64,000 nucleotides of DNA, taken from assembly GCA_037013685.1 (NCBI GenBank), contig CM072904.1, forward strand, positions 2,294,001-2,358,000. The letters are read 5' to 3'. A program made the position numbers and the translations under genes. The notes under the pieces are model-generated. The model saw nothing but the letters and a program-made list of their open reading frames with translations. It had not been told where the DNA came from and searched no databases. Position 1 is the stretch's first letter; each line of letters opens with the position of its first letter. Shown here piece after piece: positions 40,282 to 50,973 of this stretch. The DNA comes from Acridotheres tristis (lineage: Eukaryota > Chordata > Aves > Passeriformes > Sturnidae).

Positions 40282-41620
40282 GTACAAAAGGGGTCTTTTC
40301 ATCCTCCCTCTTGGGCAGCTTTAACAAGAATTATTAGTAGGATTCAGCCAGAGGATCTGGCTGCTCCTCCAGGCAGGGTTTCAAAATGCTGGCTCAAAAA
40401 TGGAAATGTTTCCTGAAAGTCTCTCTTAAAAAATATTTTTAAAAAACCATTGTAGTTGTCTTTTCTGGTAAAGAAAGATCCTTTGCCAAAAATGACAACT
40501 GATCTTTGAAAGTCTAAATCCTATGTTTAAAAATGGCCTAGAGCCTGGGGAACACCAAAATATTTCCTTGGGAGACCAAAGAACTATTGAAAGCTGCTGA
40601 TAGCTTGGCTATAGAAGGCTTAAGTTATGTTTGAAAATAGGAATTATTCAAAGTAGTTTTGTCTCTAATAGGTTTGAAGGTTTTTACAGACTTTAGAAAA
40701 TATTTTCACACAACTGGCATTGAAAGCCCAGTTGTTTGCAGTGGAACAAACAGCTGTTGTTTTTAGGATGAGCATCCAGCTGATCTCCAGCACGGGGTGG
40801 AGATCTGTCCCACACGTGGATGGCTAAAACAGATCCATCCAGAGCCCCTGGGATTGCTCAGCCCCTCTGGCCTCATCCAGGGGGGATTCCCTGCATCCAG
40901 AGGGAAAGGGACTGGAGCAGGAACTGGGAGAAGGTTGGGAGGGAAGGGGACTGGAGCAGGGACTGGGAGAAGGTTCAGAGGGAAGGGGACTGGAGCAGGA
41001 ACTGGGAGAAGGTTGGGAGGGAAGGGGACTGGAGCAGGGACTGGGAGAAGGTTGGGAGGGAAGGGGACTGGAGCAGGAACTGGGAGAACATTCAGAGGGA
41101 AGGGGACTGCAGCAGGAACTGGGAGAAGGTTCAGAGGGAAGGGGACTGGAGCAGGAACTGGGAGAAGGTTCAGAGGGAAGGGGACTGGAGCAGGAACTGG
41201 GAGAAGGTTCAGAGGGAAGGGGACTGGAGCAGGAACTGGGAGAAGGTTCAGAGGGAAGGGGACTGGAGCAGGAACTGGGAGAAGGTTCAGAGGGAAGGGG
41301 AATGAAGCAGGAACTGGGAGAAGGTTCAGAGGGAAGGGGACTGCAGCAGGAATTGGGAGAACGTTCAGAGGGAAGGGGACTGGAGCAGGAACTGGGAGAA
41401 GGTTCAGAGGGAAGGGGACTGGAGCAGGAACTGGGAGAAGGTTCAGAGGGAAGGGGACTGCAGCAGGAATGGTACCAGGTGTCCCTCAGAGCCTGTCCCA
41501 GCTGTGCCCAGGCTGGTGTGGCCTTTCTGCTGTCCCAGGGTGGCAGAGTGAACTTTTCATGGAGTAGGAAAAGCCCTGCAGCCCATGGCAGCTCTGACAA
41601 CCCTCCCTTGTCCCTGGCAG
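40282..41620. other. CACNA1B: Intron 40
   Basis: 1.34 kb. The central part is the 39-bp minisatellite; no other element was seen. Confidence 0.85.
40899..41470 (+). repeat. 39-bp minisatellite
   Basis: Fifteen purine-rich copies of GGTTCAGAGGGAAGGGGACT + GGAGCAGGAACTGGGAGAA. The unit is 13 codons, so long open frames on both strands (GKGTGAGTGRRFR and the minus CSSPLPSEPSPSS) are by-products. Variants include GTTGGGAGG for GTTCAGAGG and ACTGCAGCAG. Confidence 0.96.
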
Positions 41621-41748
41621 CCCGGGCCAGTGTCCCTGTTCCACCCCTTGAAGGCCACCCTGGAGCAGACCCAGCCCACGACCTTCAGCAATGCCAAGGC
41701 TTTCCTGCGCCAGAAGAGCTCGGCCTCCCTCAACAACGGGGGAGCTTT
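41621..41748 (+). CDS. CACNA1B: CACNA1B exon 41
   Basis: 128 nt, phase 0 in and phase 2 out. The acceptor is TCCCTGGCAG and the donor TT|GTGAGT. It encodes PGPVSLFHPLKATLEQTQPT then TFSNAKAFLRQKSSASLNNG. This is the distal C-terminus after the IQ domain; SLFHPLKATLEQTQP and FLRQKSS are Cav2.2-specific. Confidence 0.96.
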
Positions 41749-43246
41749 GTGAGTATCCCTGACCCCCCAGAGCCTCCCCCCTTCGGGACACCCCATCCAC
41801 CCCTGCTGCTCCAGTGCCTCTGCTGCCACCAAGGCCAGCAGCCCCTCGCCACCATGGCTGCGACAATTCCTGCTGGTGGCTCTGCTCCTGTCAGTGTGGT
41901 GTTTGCACTGCTTAATTAGAGGTTTGTCATTATTCTGTCTTCACTTAGAGTCAGGATTAAAAGTATGAAGGAGATGGATTTTTCTTGTGTTTGGGATTGG
42001 TTGTTTATTAAATCATATCTAAAGTACAGAGAGTTCTGCAGCACTTCTAGCTACCAGCTAAAAGTGAGCAAAATGGAGCTGAATCCAGCTGCTACAAGGT
42101 CTCTTAAAGCTAAACAGTCCAATAGAGAATTAACACCTATATTATTTATACTTTTGACCCAATAGCCAAACTCCTGTGACCTGCAGTGCAGCACTGAGTG
42201 TGCAACCAGAAACTACTGCCTGAAACCATGGAGAAGGAGGAGGAAGAGCACTAAAAAGAGACACCACCCAAAATCCTCCATCTTGTCCCATGTCTATTAC
42301 TGTATTATAAAACCCTCAAATTTAAAACCCTTCACCATGTGAAATCTCACACTTCTGTTTAACTACACGCCTGTGATTTTTAACTCCATCACTCAAATTT
42401 GGAGCCTTCTCCAAGGTCTCATGTCAAAAGCAGTGTTCTCCAGGGGGTCAGTGCCAGAAAGCTCAAAAATCCCAGGATTCCAATGTGCTCCCACTGTGCT
42501 AGTGGATCTTGGTATTTCCTTCATGAATCCTCACTGAAGAGCTTCCCAGGGTGGGTTTGCTCACAGGAATTTGGGACCGTTGCAAAACAACCAAACAAAC
42601 CCCACTGACCATCCCAGTGATGAGTTTTTGGGAGGCCAAAGATCCTTGGGAATAAATTCACCCCTGGAACTTGTGGCAACAGCAAATGCTTGCCATAACA
42701 CAATTTGTCTCTTTGGGAAAATGAGCTTTCCAAAGAGTCCTAGTGACTGTGATCCCTCATCAATTCTCCATTTCCTGCTCTCCAGGTGATTTTCCTCTGG
42801 ATCATGAGCACTATGGATTTTTAGTGAGAGAGCTGAGGTTTAAACATCCCAAATAATCCTGGTGGGGAAACCAACACCAGACACGACAGCTGGTGAAGGG
42901 ACTTCAGCATGGTTGAGGTGTTTGACCAGTGTCCAGCTGGTCCTGCACACAAAATTGACCTGAACTCCCAAATTATTCATTGTCCATCAGGAATTAAGTG
43001 GCAGAAGTAATTTTCTTTAATTACTGGGAAAAAATATTATATAGTTGGTTTGATTTCCTTGTTCTCATGGGGTCTTCAGGCTCTACAGGGGAAAATCCCA
43101 GGGGACCTTAGAGCTCCACCAGCCACTGTGCCCATCCCAACTGATTTTTACCTGAAGCCCCAAAGAGTGCTCGAGTTTGGTTTGCCAAATGCAGCAAAAT
43201 CTCTTTGCAAAAGAATGAATCTTTCTCCCTCTTTTCCTTTGGACAG
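41749..43246. other. CACNA1B: Intron 41
   Basis: 1.5 kb. It includes an antisense LTR-like segment (about 41,958-42,370). The rest is unremarkable. Confidence 0.8.
41958..42370 (-). mobile_element. LTR-like endogenous retrovirus segment, antisense
   Basis: The minus strand has AAAAGTATAAATAATATAGG (TATA-like), then about 140 bp further ATGATTTAATAAACAACCAA (polyadenylation signal), then a short U5-like end. No internal coding region is present, and edges and target duplication are not defined. Confidence 0.6.
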
Positions 43247-43373
43247 GCCACCCCCAGAGGGAGGGATCAAAGAGTCCAGTTCCTGGGGGACCCAGCGCAC
43301 CCAGGACGTGTTCTATGAAACCAGGAGCCCAGCTTTTGAGCGAGGCCACTCCGAGGAGATCCCCATCGAGAGG
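43247..43373 (+). CDS. CACNA1B: CACNA1B exon 42
   Basis: 127 nt, phase 2 in and phase 0 out. The acceptor is TTTGGACAG and the donor AGG|GTGAGC. It encodes PPPEGGIKESSSWGTQRTQD then VFYETRSPAFERGHSEEIPI. GIKES.SWGTQRTQD and ERGHSxEIP match vertebrate Cav2.2. Confidence 0.96.
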
Positions 43374-44126
43374 GTGAGCAAATGGGGGAGAAGGAGGAGG
43401 TGCAGATTTTAGAGCAGTGGGAGAACTTGAGAAATTTAAGAAAATGTTTAGACAAAGCAGGTGAAGACAGGGTGAGATGCAGGAGGTTTTAGAGGTGTGG
43501 TAGAACTCCAGAAATTTAAGACAATCTTCTAAAAAAGCAGGTGAAGATGGCGTGAGATGCAGGTAATTTTAGAGGTGTGGTAGAATTTAGAAAATTTTAG
43601 AAAATACTTGGAAAAAACAGATGAAGACAGGGTGAGGTGCAGGAGATTTTAGCGCTGTGGTGGAATTTCAGAAGTTTTAGAAAATGTTTAGAAAAACCAC
43701 GTGAATACAGAGGACCTGCATTAGCAGGAAATCTGTCCTTGAGGCAAGCATTGCTCTGTGTCTTTGCTTGAGCATTGTGGAGAAACCCCAAACCTGGCAG
43801 CCTGATCTGGACATGCTTTTCCTGGAATTCTGTCTTGCTGCCTCAGGCTTTCTCTTCCCATTTCCCAATCCCATTGTCCCAGCTCAGATGAGGGGTTTCT
43901 GGTCAGAATGAGCTGAGGTGTTTCCCAGGTCCCAGCTGGGGCTCCTGGCTGGTGGAAGAGCTCATCCCACTGCTTGTGGGATGTCTGTGCTGGGACAGGG
44001 TAACCTGGGCACTCCACAGCTCTTGAGCTGCTCTTTCCCACACCAGCATCTCTTCCCAGTCACAGCAAACTGCAAGAAGCTGATGCTCCTATTCTTGCTA
44101 CTGAAACCATTCCATGTTCTGATCAG
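43374..44126. other. CACNA1B: Intron 42
   Basis: 753 nt. Nearly half is an about 80-bp tandem repeat that starts directly after exon 42. Confidence 0.85.
43400..43710 (+). repeat. 80-bp tandem repeat, four copies
   Basis: Copies begin near 43,401, 43,481, 43,561 and 43,641. They share TTTTAGAGGTGTGGTAGAA, GAAAATGTTTAGA, AAAGCAGGTGAAGACAGGGT and GAGATGCAGG. The first copy begins 27 nt after the exon 42 donor. Confidence 0.92.
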
Positions 44127-44237
44127 GTGGTGGAAATGAAGGAGATCAGCCCCACAGTTGCCAACGGAGAGCCCCAGCCAGGCCTGGAGAGCCAGGGACG
44201 AGCAGCCTCCATGCCACGCCTGGCTGCTGAAACCCAG
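44127..44237 (+). CDS. CACNA1B: CACNA1B exon 43
   Basis: 111 nt, 37 codons, phase 0 both ends. The acceptor is TCTGATCAG and the donor CAG|GTGAGA. It encodes VVEMKEISPTVANGEPQP then GLESQGRAASMPRLAAETQ. GLESQGRAASMPRLAAETQ is shared with mammalian Cav2.2. Confidence 0.96.
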
Positions 44238-47200
44238 GTGAGAGATGGGGACTTGAGGCTGGCAGGCTGAGAGCAGGCCAAGCATCTTCTCTCTGCTTGT
44301 CATGGCTTGGAAATGGCTTGGGAATATTGGTTTTAAAAGATGTGGAGACAGGAATCCAGGCGTTGTGCTGGGATGGCCAGGGTTCCCTGAAAGGGGATGG
44401 CAGTGATTCCCTGCAGGGGTGGCAGCTGTCCTGTGCAGTCACAGCCCTGTCCCCACTTTTACTCCTCCCTGCTTGCAGCCCAGGACGATCCCTCTGGCTG
44501 GGCCACCCAGGAGTGTCTGGGTCACTGTTTGGGGACAAGGCCATTTGCAGACTGTATTCCTGGAAGGGACATTTCCCATGAGTTGTGTGTTGTTTCTCCA
44601 GCCAGCCAAGCCACGTTCCTGTGCCCTGTCCTTACAAAAAGCTGTGACACACTCGGGTGGATGCAGCAGGCACAGGGAGCTGTGTCTGGAAGCTGCTCTG
44701 GGACACTGATTGTGTTCCCTCTATTTTCCTGTACTGTGACCTTGGCCAGTAATTTGGTGTTGAGGATTTCCCTTGTTGATTTAACTTATTTTTAAAAAGA
44801 AATCTCCTCACTGGAGTTGACTTTCACAGCAACTTGTGGGCACTGCTTAGCGTGTAGGATGTCACAGATCATTTCTGGCCATTCCACATGTTCACTGCTG
44901 TTTGTCCCCAATGCTGCCCAGGCACCATCCTGCCTCCTGTGTCACATCTCACCACTCGTGTCCTGCCCCATTCCCAGGGCCTGATTCACACAGCCAGGAG
45001 GGAGCAGCCTGGCCTTGGGCTCTGTTTCTGTGGGGAGCAGGATGTGAAGGATCTGCTGCACCCTGAAGTGAAACCCTGTGTGGTGCACACACAGCAGCAG
45101 CTCCAACAGATGGAATTGTTGTGCCAAAGGGCTGGAGCTGCCCCCACCAGCCAGAGGATTTCCCACCTGGCTCCAGAAGCTGCAGCTTTGTGGGATTCTC
45201 AGAATTATCAGGAGCACTCTTCACTGTGCTAAATAAAAGCTACAGCCCACAAAGCAAAGCCTTTCCCCTTCCCAGAAATTGTCCTGTATCCTGGACCACA
45301 GGTAGCCTCTTTCCTTCCCCAGCAGTGCAGCTGGCAGAGCCTTCCCTTGGGAAGCTCCTCTCTGTGGCAGTCAAGGTTTGCAGGAGTGTCCCTGACAGAA
45401 GCATGGCTTGTGGCCCCAGGGTGTCACTGCCCCTCGTGCCAGCCCTGGCTGTGAATCAGGCCCAGAATCTCAGCTCTAACCTCATTTAATAATACAGTGT
45501 TCAGTGGTTGTAGCTTGGGTGAATAACTGATGTCCTTTCTGTGTGTGTCTCCCCCTCCACGCCCCCCACCCTTCCTCTCATGTGCTCCTCTGCCCCTCCC
45601 CAAACTTTGAGTTCTTTCTAACTCTTCTTTGCCACGCTTTCTGTTCCTGGACATCTCCCTTTCTGTTTGCCTCTCTCTTTTTATGTTCCACTTATTTGAA
45701 AAACCCTTCCTCCTGCGTTTCCACCCTCCCTCTTTGCTGTCCTGCCCCCATCACCTCCCTCCCTGGTCGTCATCATGTCTGCTGCACATCTGATGTCTGA
45801 CACTGGCTGTACTGTGGGGCTGCTTCCAATAATGTCCCTCACCTTGTCCGAATTGTTTGCAGAGGAGCAAAGCACGGTCACCTGGGAGTTACCTGGCAGT
45901 ATGTAGTTTGCACTAAATCGTATCCTATTAAATTCATCTTAACAATTAACGAACCTTCCTTTAACCCTTGACTTTTCTCCCCTCTCATCTGGAGTCCTGC
46001 CGGCACAGCCTCTCTCTGTTCCCCCTTTTCCCTCGATCCATGGTTGCACGCTGTTCTGCTGCTCTGGTAGCAGGGGGTGGGTGGGTGGTTTGCTTTTTTT
46101 TTTTATTTGTTTATTTTCATGCCTCGTTGCTCAGGAATTTAAGCAGGAAAACAGTCGGGTTGGTAATGAAGAAGCAATTAGGAGCACTCTGCAGGGAGCC
46201 TGTGCCTCCCATAACAGGAGCCTGGCCAGGATTTATGGAAAAGGGATGGATTGCTTTGCCACTGATTCGTGTTACTGGGACTTCTGTCGCTGGAATAAGT
46301 GTGGAAGCAGGACCAAAAACAAATGTTCATTTCTTGTCAATCTTGATAATTTCTCGGATTTGTTTGGTTGTTTTGGTTTTTTGTTTGAGTTTTTGTTTGT
46401 TTGTTTTTTGGGGATTTTTCTGTTGCTTTCTTCCCGGCAGCCCTGCTATGGATTTTGAAAATCTGCATGTGTTTTTAGTGAGAAATACTTTCACTTCCCA
46501 TATTTTTGCCCATCAGACTGTCCAGTTTACAGCGCCCTGCCTTCCCCCAGCTGCAGGCTCAGGACTAGGCAATGACAGATACAAAGCTCCTGAGTATAAT
46601 TTCTTGCCCATACAAATGAGGTGACACCAAAGCAGCACAATGTGGTCCTGCTGATGGAATTCATTCTTCCAGGGCCACACCACAGGCTGTGCTGGGCTCC
46701 CTCATCCCAGCCTTGTGCCTCTGATAAACCTTCCAGCACCAGGATCCCAGCTGCCCTTCAGTGGGAAGCACCAAAATGTGGATAACTGCCCAGATCGTGC
46801 CTTTACACCCAGGATAATCTGCCCTCGAGGGCATGGAGAGTGGTTCTTCCACTCAAAATTATGAGCAGAGCTGTGAAACAATTGGCTTTGCTTTGGGTAA
46901 ATATCACAGGGAAGCAGAGATCTGGATTTCAGGATAAGCAAACAAAAGAGAACAGACAGGAAAAATAATACAGAGCTCTTAGGAAAGGTTACAGTGAGCA
47001 GAGTAAATGTTCCCTGAGAGCTGTTGTTGGAGGCACTTTATTGGATTGGGAATTCAAACAAGTGTGAGGCTGAGGGGCTGGAGAACATCCTGAATTTCCC
47101 TGTCGAGCTGGAGCACCGGCTCGGATGCAGTGACAGACCCAGGGAAGCATCCAGAGGAGCCAAGCAGAGGCCAGCACAGATGTGGGAATTGTCCCTGTTT

Positions 47201-48015
47201 TCTGAGCTTTCTCCCTGGGCAGAGGCTGTGAGAGGAGCTGTCCTGCAGGACACTTGTCTGGGGCTCTGCAGAACCTTTGTAAGGTTTTGTACCTAAAGGG
47301 AAGGGAGCAGGGTCTGGAGCTGCCACTGGCACAGGGAGGGGGTCCAGCAATGCTGCTACAGCTCTCAGTGCCCAGATGTTTGGACACAAATGTTTTTAAA
47401 TAAAACAGCAATAGCAAACGCAGGTATTGCTTTCTGGAGTTGTCCTGGTGGGACTGCAGGATGTACACACTATCCTTGCCCCAGGCAAAGGGCTTCAGGG
47501 AGCGAGGCTGGGACAAGAGAGGTTTAAATGTTTGATGGGAGTTGTGTTCACTGCAGGCAGATAGAAGGCATTTCCTGATGGCTTGGCCTGTACCTTGTCC
47601 TTATTCCTGATTTTTCTCCCCCTCCTTGTGGTGCTCAGCAATGCTACCTGCTTTCCTCTTTGGAGCTGCTTTGGGATGCAGGCCCTGGAGCAGCTGTGGG
47701 TGCCCCTGGTGCTGGAGAATTCCCCTTGTGAGGTGCTTGGCTGCTGCTGTGCCCCGTGTCCCTGCTCAGCTCCCCGCTGCCTGTGCCTGTGCTCCTGTGG
47801 TCCCCATGGATTGCCACTCAGAGATCCCCATTCACTCCCCAAATTTCACACTCAACTCACATCCCCCAGACCCTCCTGCCCATTCTGGTTGTCTCCAGTT
47901 AACCATTTGCGTCCTCGCCCCTTTCTCTCGCCGTTAACCCCTCCATGCTGGGAGCCAGGCTGCGGGGCAGGGCCCTTCCCTCACCCCGCCGCGTGTCCCT
48001 CCCTGTTCCCTGCAG
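44238..48015. other. CACNA1B: Intron 43
   Basis: 3.8 kb with little repeat content. A pyrimidine-rich region (45,540-45,760) precedes the candidate 36-nt micro-exon at 45,863-45,898. T-rich tracts occur at 46,095-46,120 and 46,370-46,430. Confidence 0.8.
45863..45898 (+). CDS. CACNA1B: Candidate 36-nt cassette exon between exons 43 and 44
   Basis: The segment is flanked by GAATTGTTTGCAG and GCA|GTATGT. It is exactly 36 nt with no stop in the required phase 0, and encodes RSKARSPGSYLA. Inserting it joins ...RLAAETQ to PIPDTSPMKRS without frameshift. From family knowledge, the paralogue CACNA1A carries a basic 36-nt cassette (exon 44) at this same point, between MPRL..ENQ and ..DTSPMKRS. Mammalian Cav2.2 as I know it joins AETQ directly to the PVTDASPMKRS part. 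That it is an exon is an inference from splice signals, phase, length and position; it is too short for ORF calling and I have no transcript evidence. Confidence 0.6.
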
Positions 48016-48223
48016 CCCATCCCGGACACGAGCCCCATGAAGCGCTCGGTCTCCACGCTGGCCCCGCAGCGCCCCCACGCCATGCACCTGTACGAGTATT
48101 CCTTGGAGCGGATGCCTCCGGAGCAGGGCCACCACCACCACCACCACCGCTGCCACCGGCGCAAGGAGAAGAAGCAGAAGTCCTTGGATAGGGCCGCCCA
48201 TCACTTGCCTGATGGACAAGCTG
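48016..48223 (+). CDS. CACNA1B: CACNA1B exon 44 (His-rich, basic)
   Basis: 208 nt, phase 0 in and phase 1 out. The acceptor is TTCCCTGCAG and the donor GCTG|GTGAGT. It encodes PIPDTSPMKRSVSTLAPQRP, a YEYSLERMPPEQG segment, then HHHHHHRCHRRKEKKQKS. The SPMKRSxSTL and poly-His/RCHRR parts occur in vertebrate Cav2.2. This is disordered cytoplasmic tail. Confidence 0.95.
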
Positions 48224-48309
48224 GTGAGTGCTTTGAAAGGAGGGTTTGTCCCTGGAGGAGATGCACAGCCCATGTGTGTAGCTGTGGGAAGGGGTTTGAA
48301 CCCTTTAAG

Positions 48310-48650
48310 TGAGGCAGAAATAAGATGCACACCTACATGGTTATTTTTCATGACAAGAAGAGCCAAGTTTATTCAGAAACACTCTTGATTTTATAGCATG
48401 ACTGCAACTCCAAGAGTAGAGAAAAGGTGATTGGTTCAGAGAGAAGACACCCCATTTCCAGGGCCTGCTCACACACCACAAGTGTTCTATCTTGTTATTA
48501 ATTCATTTTTATTTTGACCAAATTCTCACCCTGGGAGAAATTCTCCCTAGCCTTGAGCTGGACCAGCTCATGGGCTGGGAATAGAGCTGAAAAACTCCAG
48601 CTTGGAATATTTTTCAGGCTGTAATTTTCTTACTTTCTCAATATGTGTCC
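48310..48650 (-). mobile_element. LTR-like segment, antisense (first of two)
   Basis: The minus strand reads TGCTATAAAATCAAGAGTGT (TATA box), then TTTCTGAATAAACTTGGCTC (polyadenylation signal) about 20 bp on, then a U5-like CATGTAGGTGTGCATCTTAT. Boundaries are approximate and there is no internal region. Confidence 0.6.
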
Positions 48651-48712
48651 CACACCTGTCCCCCTCCTTTGATGGAATTTGGGGTCCTGCCTGTGTGGAA
48701 CCTCCCTGTTAC

Positions 48713-49078
48713 TGTTGAGGCGGGTGCAACACACAAACAGACACACTACATTGCAGAAGGCTAACATCCCCTTTATTACAACAGCACGCTGTCTTTTATA
48801 CGCGCTACAAAGTTTACACTTTGTTCATTGGTTACAATAAATCAACAGAACGTTGATTGGTGTAAAAACCATCTCCACCTCTGTTTTTCCCAAGACTTTT
48901 CTAAAAATGCTTTTCCCAGCTGCAGGTTTGCTTTCCCACCTGTCTGTTTTTTCTCTTCTCAGTCTCCAGGCCAATGGCCTTGGTAGGATTCCGCTCAGAA
49001 ATAACCCTCGTTCATTAACCCTCTCTGACCCACAGACCAGCTGTGAGTCCTGCCATACCTCCCCACCCCACACACTGG
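48713..49078 (-). mobile_element. Solo LTR, antisense, abutting exon 45
   Basis: Plus-strand limits are TGTTGAGGCGGG ... CACCCCACACA, so on the minus strand it opens TGTGTGGGGTGGGG and closes CCGCCTCAACA, the TG...CA ends of an LTR. Inside, on the minus strand, GCGTATAAAAGACAGCGTGC is the promoter box and GTAATAAAGGGGATG the polyadenylation signal. Length is about 366 bp. No clear target-site duplication was found. Its right edge lies 28 nt before the AG of exon 45. Confidence 0.72.
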
Positions 49079-49106
49079 TGACCCCTACCCAACATTCTCC
49101 TTCCAG

Positions 49107-49318
49107 TAGCCCAGTCTGGAGAGTCTTCTTCCAAGGACAAGAAGCAGGAGCGTGGCCGCTCCCAGGAGAGGAAGCAGCACTCCTCCTCCTCCTCCGAAAA
49201 GCAGCGCTTCTACTCCTGCGACCGCTACGGCAGCCGGGACCGTGCCCAGCCCAAATCTGCGGAGCAGAGCAGGCCCACGTCCCCCAACGGGGGCCCAGAG
49301 CACGGCCCACACAGACAG
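49107..49318 (+). CDS. CACNA1B: CACNA1B exon 45 (Ser/Arg-rich)
   Basis: 212 nt, phase 1 in and phase 0 out. The acceptor is TCCTTCCAG and the donor CAG|GTGAGG. It encodes QERGRSQERKQHSSSSSEKQ, RFYSCDRYGSRDRAQPKS and a PTSPNGGPEHGPHRQ end. QERGRSQERxQxSSSSSEKQRFYSCDR is a diagnostic Cav2.2 stretch. The acceptor is a tandem CAG/TAG: the upstream AG gives Val-Ala-Gln, the other (start 49,110) gives Ala-Gln. Confidence 0.96.
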
Positions 49319-49467
49319 GTGAGGAGAGCCAGGGTGGGGAAACAGCCCTGAGCTCTGACAGCGACTTCTTGCAGCTTTTCCGTGTTTTGCTTAAATTGGA
49401 GGAGGTGGGAAGGGCAAGGAAGGTCAGGCAGATGAAGCCATTGAGGTCCTGCCTGAGGCCTCACATC

Positions 49468-49835
49468 AAGGTTGGAAAAATCCTCCAAGTCCAAGCTGTG
49501 CCCAATCCCACCTTGTCCCCAGCCCAGAGCACTCAGTGCCACCTCCACACCTTCCTTGGACACCTCCAGGGATGGGCACTCCAAACCTCCCTGGGCGGCC
49601 CCTGCCAATGCCTGACCACCCTTTCCATGGAGAAATTCCTGCTGATATCGACCCTGAGCCTCCCCAGCAAAATTGAGGCTGTTTCCTCCTGTCCTATTTC
49701 CTCTTACATGGGAGAAGAGCCCGACCCCCACCTGGCTCCATGCTTCTGTCAGGGAGTTGTAGAAACCAAAAGGGTCCTTCCTGAGCCTCCTTCTCTCCAG
49801 GCTAAAATTTAGTTCTCCTTTCTTTGTTAATTGTG
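49468..49835 (-). repeat. CR1 LINE 3' fragment, minus strand
   Basis: Reverse complement of generic CR1: GGCGGCCCCTGCCAATGCCT, CATGGAGAAATTCCTGCTGA, then GGGAGTTGTAGAAACCAAAA and CCTGAGCCTCCTTCTCTCCA. Confidence 0.88.
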
Positions 49836-50422
49836 AGGTGTTCAGGCCCTTGGGAGAAGCTGGGAAGCTTCCCCTGGCTGCTGGAGTGTTGCTGGGAGAG
49901 CCAGGAAGGGCAGGGCAGAACAAGCAGTGACTGACAGCCTGACATGCCTGATGGGGTGATTGGAAGGAAAAAGTGCTTTCTAAATTTAAAGGTCTGGTCT
50001 CAAAATGTTAGGTTGGGAAAGGCTGAGGGATTGTTCAATACATTCATGTGCTGCCTTGGGAGAACGTAAACAGAAATGGGAAGATGGGCCCTTTCCTCTC
50101 ACTCGTGGCACTTGTGTAAATTACTGCAGCTTAGTTCACTCTCACAAGGCATTATTACTAACCCAGGAAGCTGCAGACCCGTCTACCACTCCAAAATCAA
50201 ATGTGTAATATTAAAGAGGAGAATGTGAATGTATTTTTGTTAAAGGGACTTGTTAAAGCCTGTCCAAAAAGCTTTTGGTTGTTATTTTTTCAGAAATTGG
50301 CTATTTAATCCAAAGGTATTTCATTCCCAACCTGCTAAAAACAGTCACCCGGATCCTCCTTCCATGCAGAATCCATAATAGTAATAACAACCCCTAATCC
50401 AGTTTTGGCAACAGAAATAGAT

Positions 50423-50520
50423 TCATGGAATCCTAAAATGGTTTGATTTGGAGGGGACCTTAAAGCTCATCTTTTTCCAACCTCCCACAAACCCAGCACG
50501 CACAACTGTGGGGTGAAGTT
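50423..50520 (-). repeat. CR1 LINE 3' end, minus strand
   Basis: Begins ATTCATGGAATCCTAAAATG, then GAGGGGACCTTAAAGCTCAT and TTCCAACCTCCCACAAACCC. It is the reverse of a CR1 terminus. Confidence 0.85.
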
Positions 50521-50973
50521 CTGCACAGACCCACCCCGAAGCTAAACCGTAAAAAGAAAACCAAAAATTTGTAAAAACCCCCAACACTCGGGTTTTTGAG
50601 CTGCTCCCAGGCCAGGTAAGGCGCATGTCGAGCCCTGTATGCTGTGGGTGCCTCTCCTGGGCAGTGTCCCCTCTGTTGGAGCCGTGTCCCAGTTTGCGTC
50701 CTACCGATGCTCTGCCCCTCTCTGTTCCTACTGCTCCCAGACTTGAACTCTCCAGCTCTTCACATCTCGTGTTAAATGATCTCTCGAGAGCCTCCCCTCC
50801 CCGACTGTGCTTGTCTAAACTCTCTCTTTTTTTTTTTTTGCTTTTCTTTCCTCTTGTGACTCGTCTCCGCCTTCTGTTGCTTCTCCTTCTGTTTGATACC
50901 TGCCTGCCTTTGTGTTTGTCCGGCGTTTCCCTTTTTTTATTTTTTGATTTGCTCTGTTCCAATTTTGATGTAG

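Larger units (their letters stand above)
48224..49106. other. CACNA1B: Intron 44
   Basis: 883 nt. It consists almost entirely of two adjacent antisense LTR-like segments, leaving only short unique edges next to the exons. Confidence 0.75.
49319..50973. other. CACNA1B: Intron 45
   Basis: 1.65 kb with two minus-strand CR1 fragments (49,468-49,835 and 50,423-50,520). The last about 330 nt (50,640-50,973) are repeat-free and pyrimidine-rich, leading to the unusual acceptor TTTTGATGTAG of the last exon. Confidence 0.82.

Noticed and set aside
40797..41600. Open frames of 256 and 258 codons with 13-residue repeats
   Set aside because: 39-bp minisatellite in intron 40; stop-free only because of the unit length.
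46134..46235. Possible exon after a T-rich tract and GCTCAG in intron 43
   Set aside because: No GT at the apparent end (GCCAGGATTT), and frames have no Cav2 similarity.
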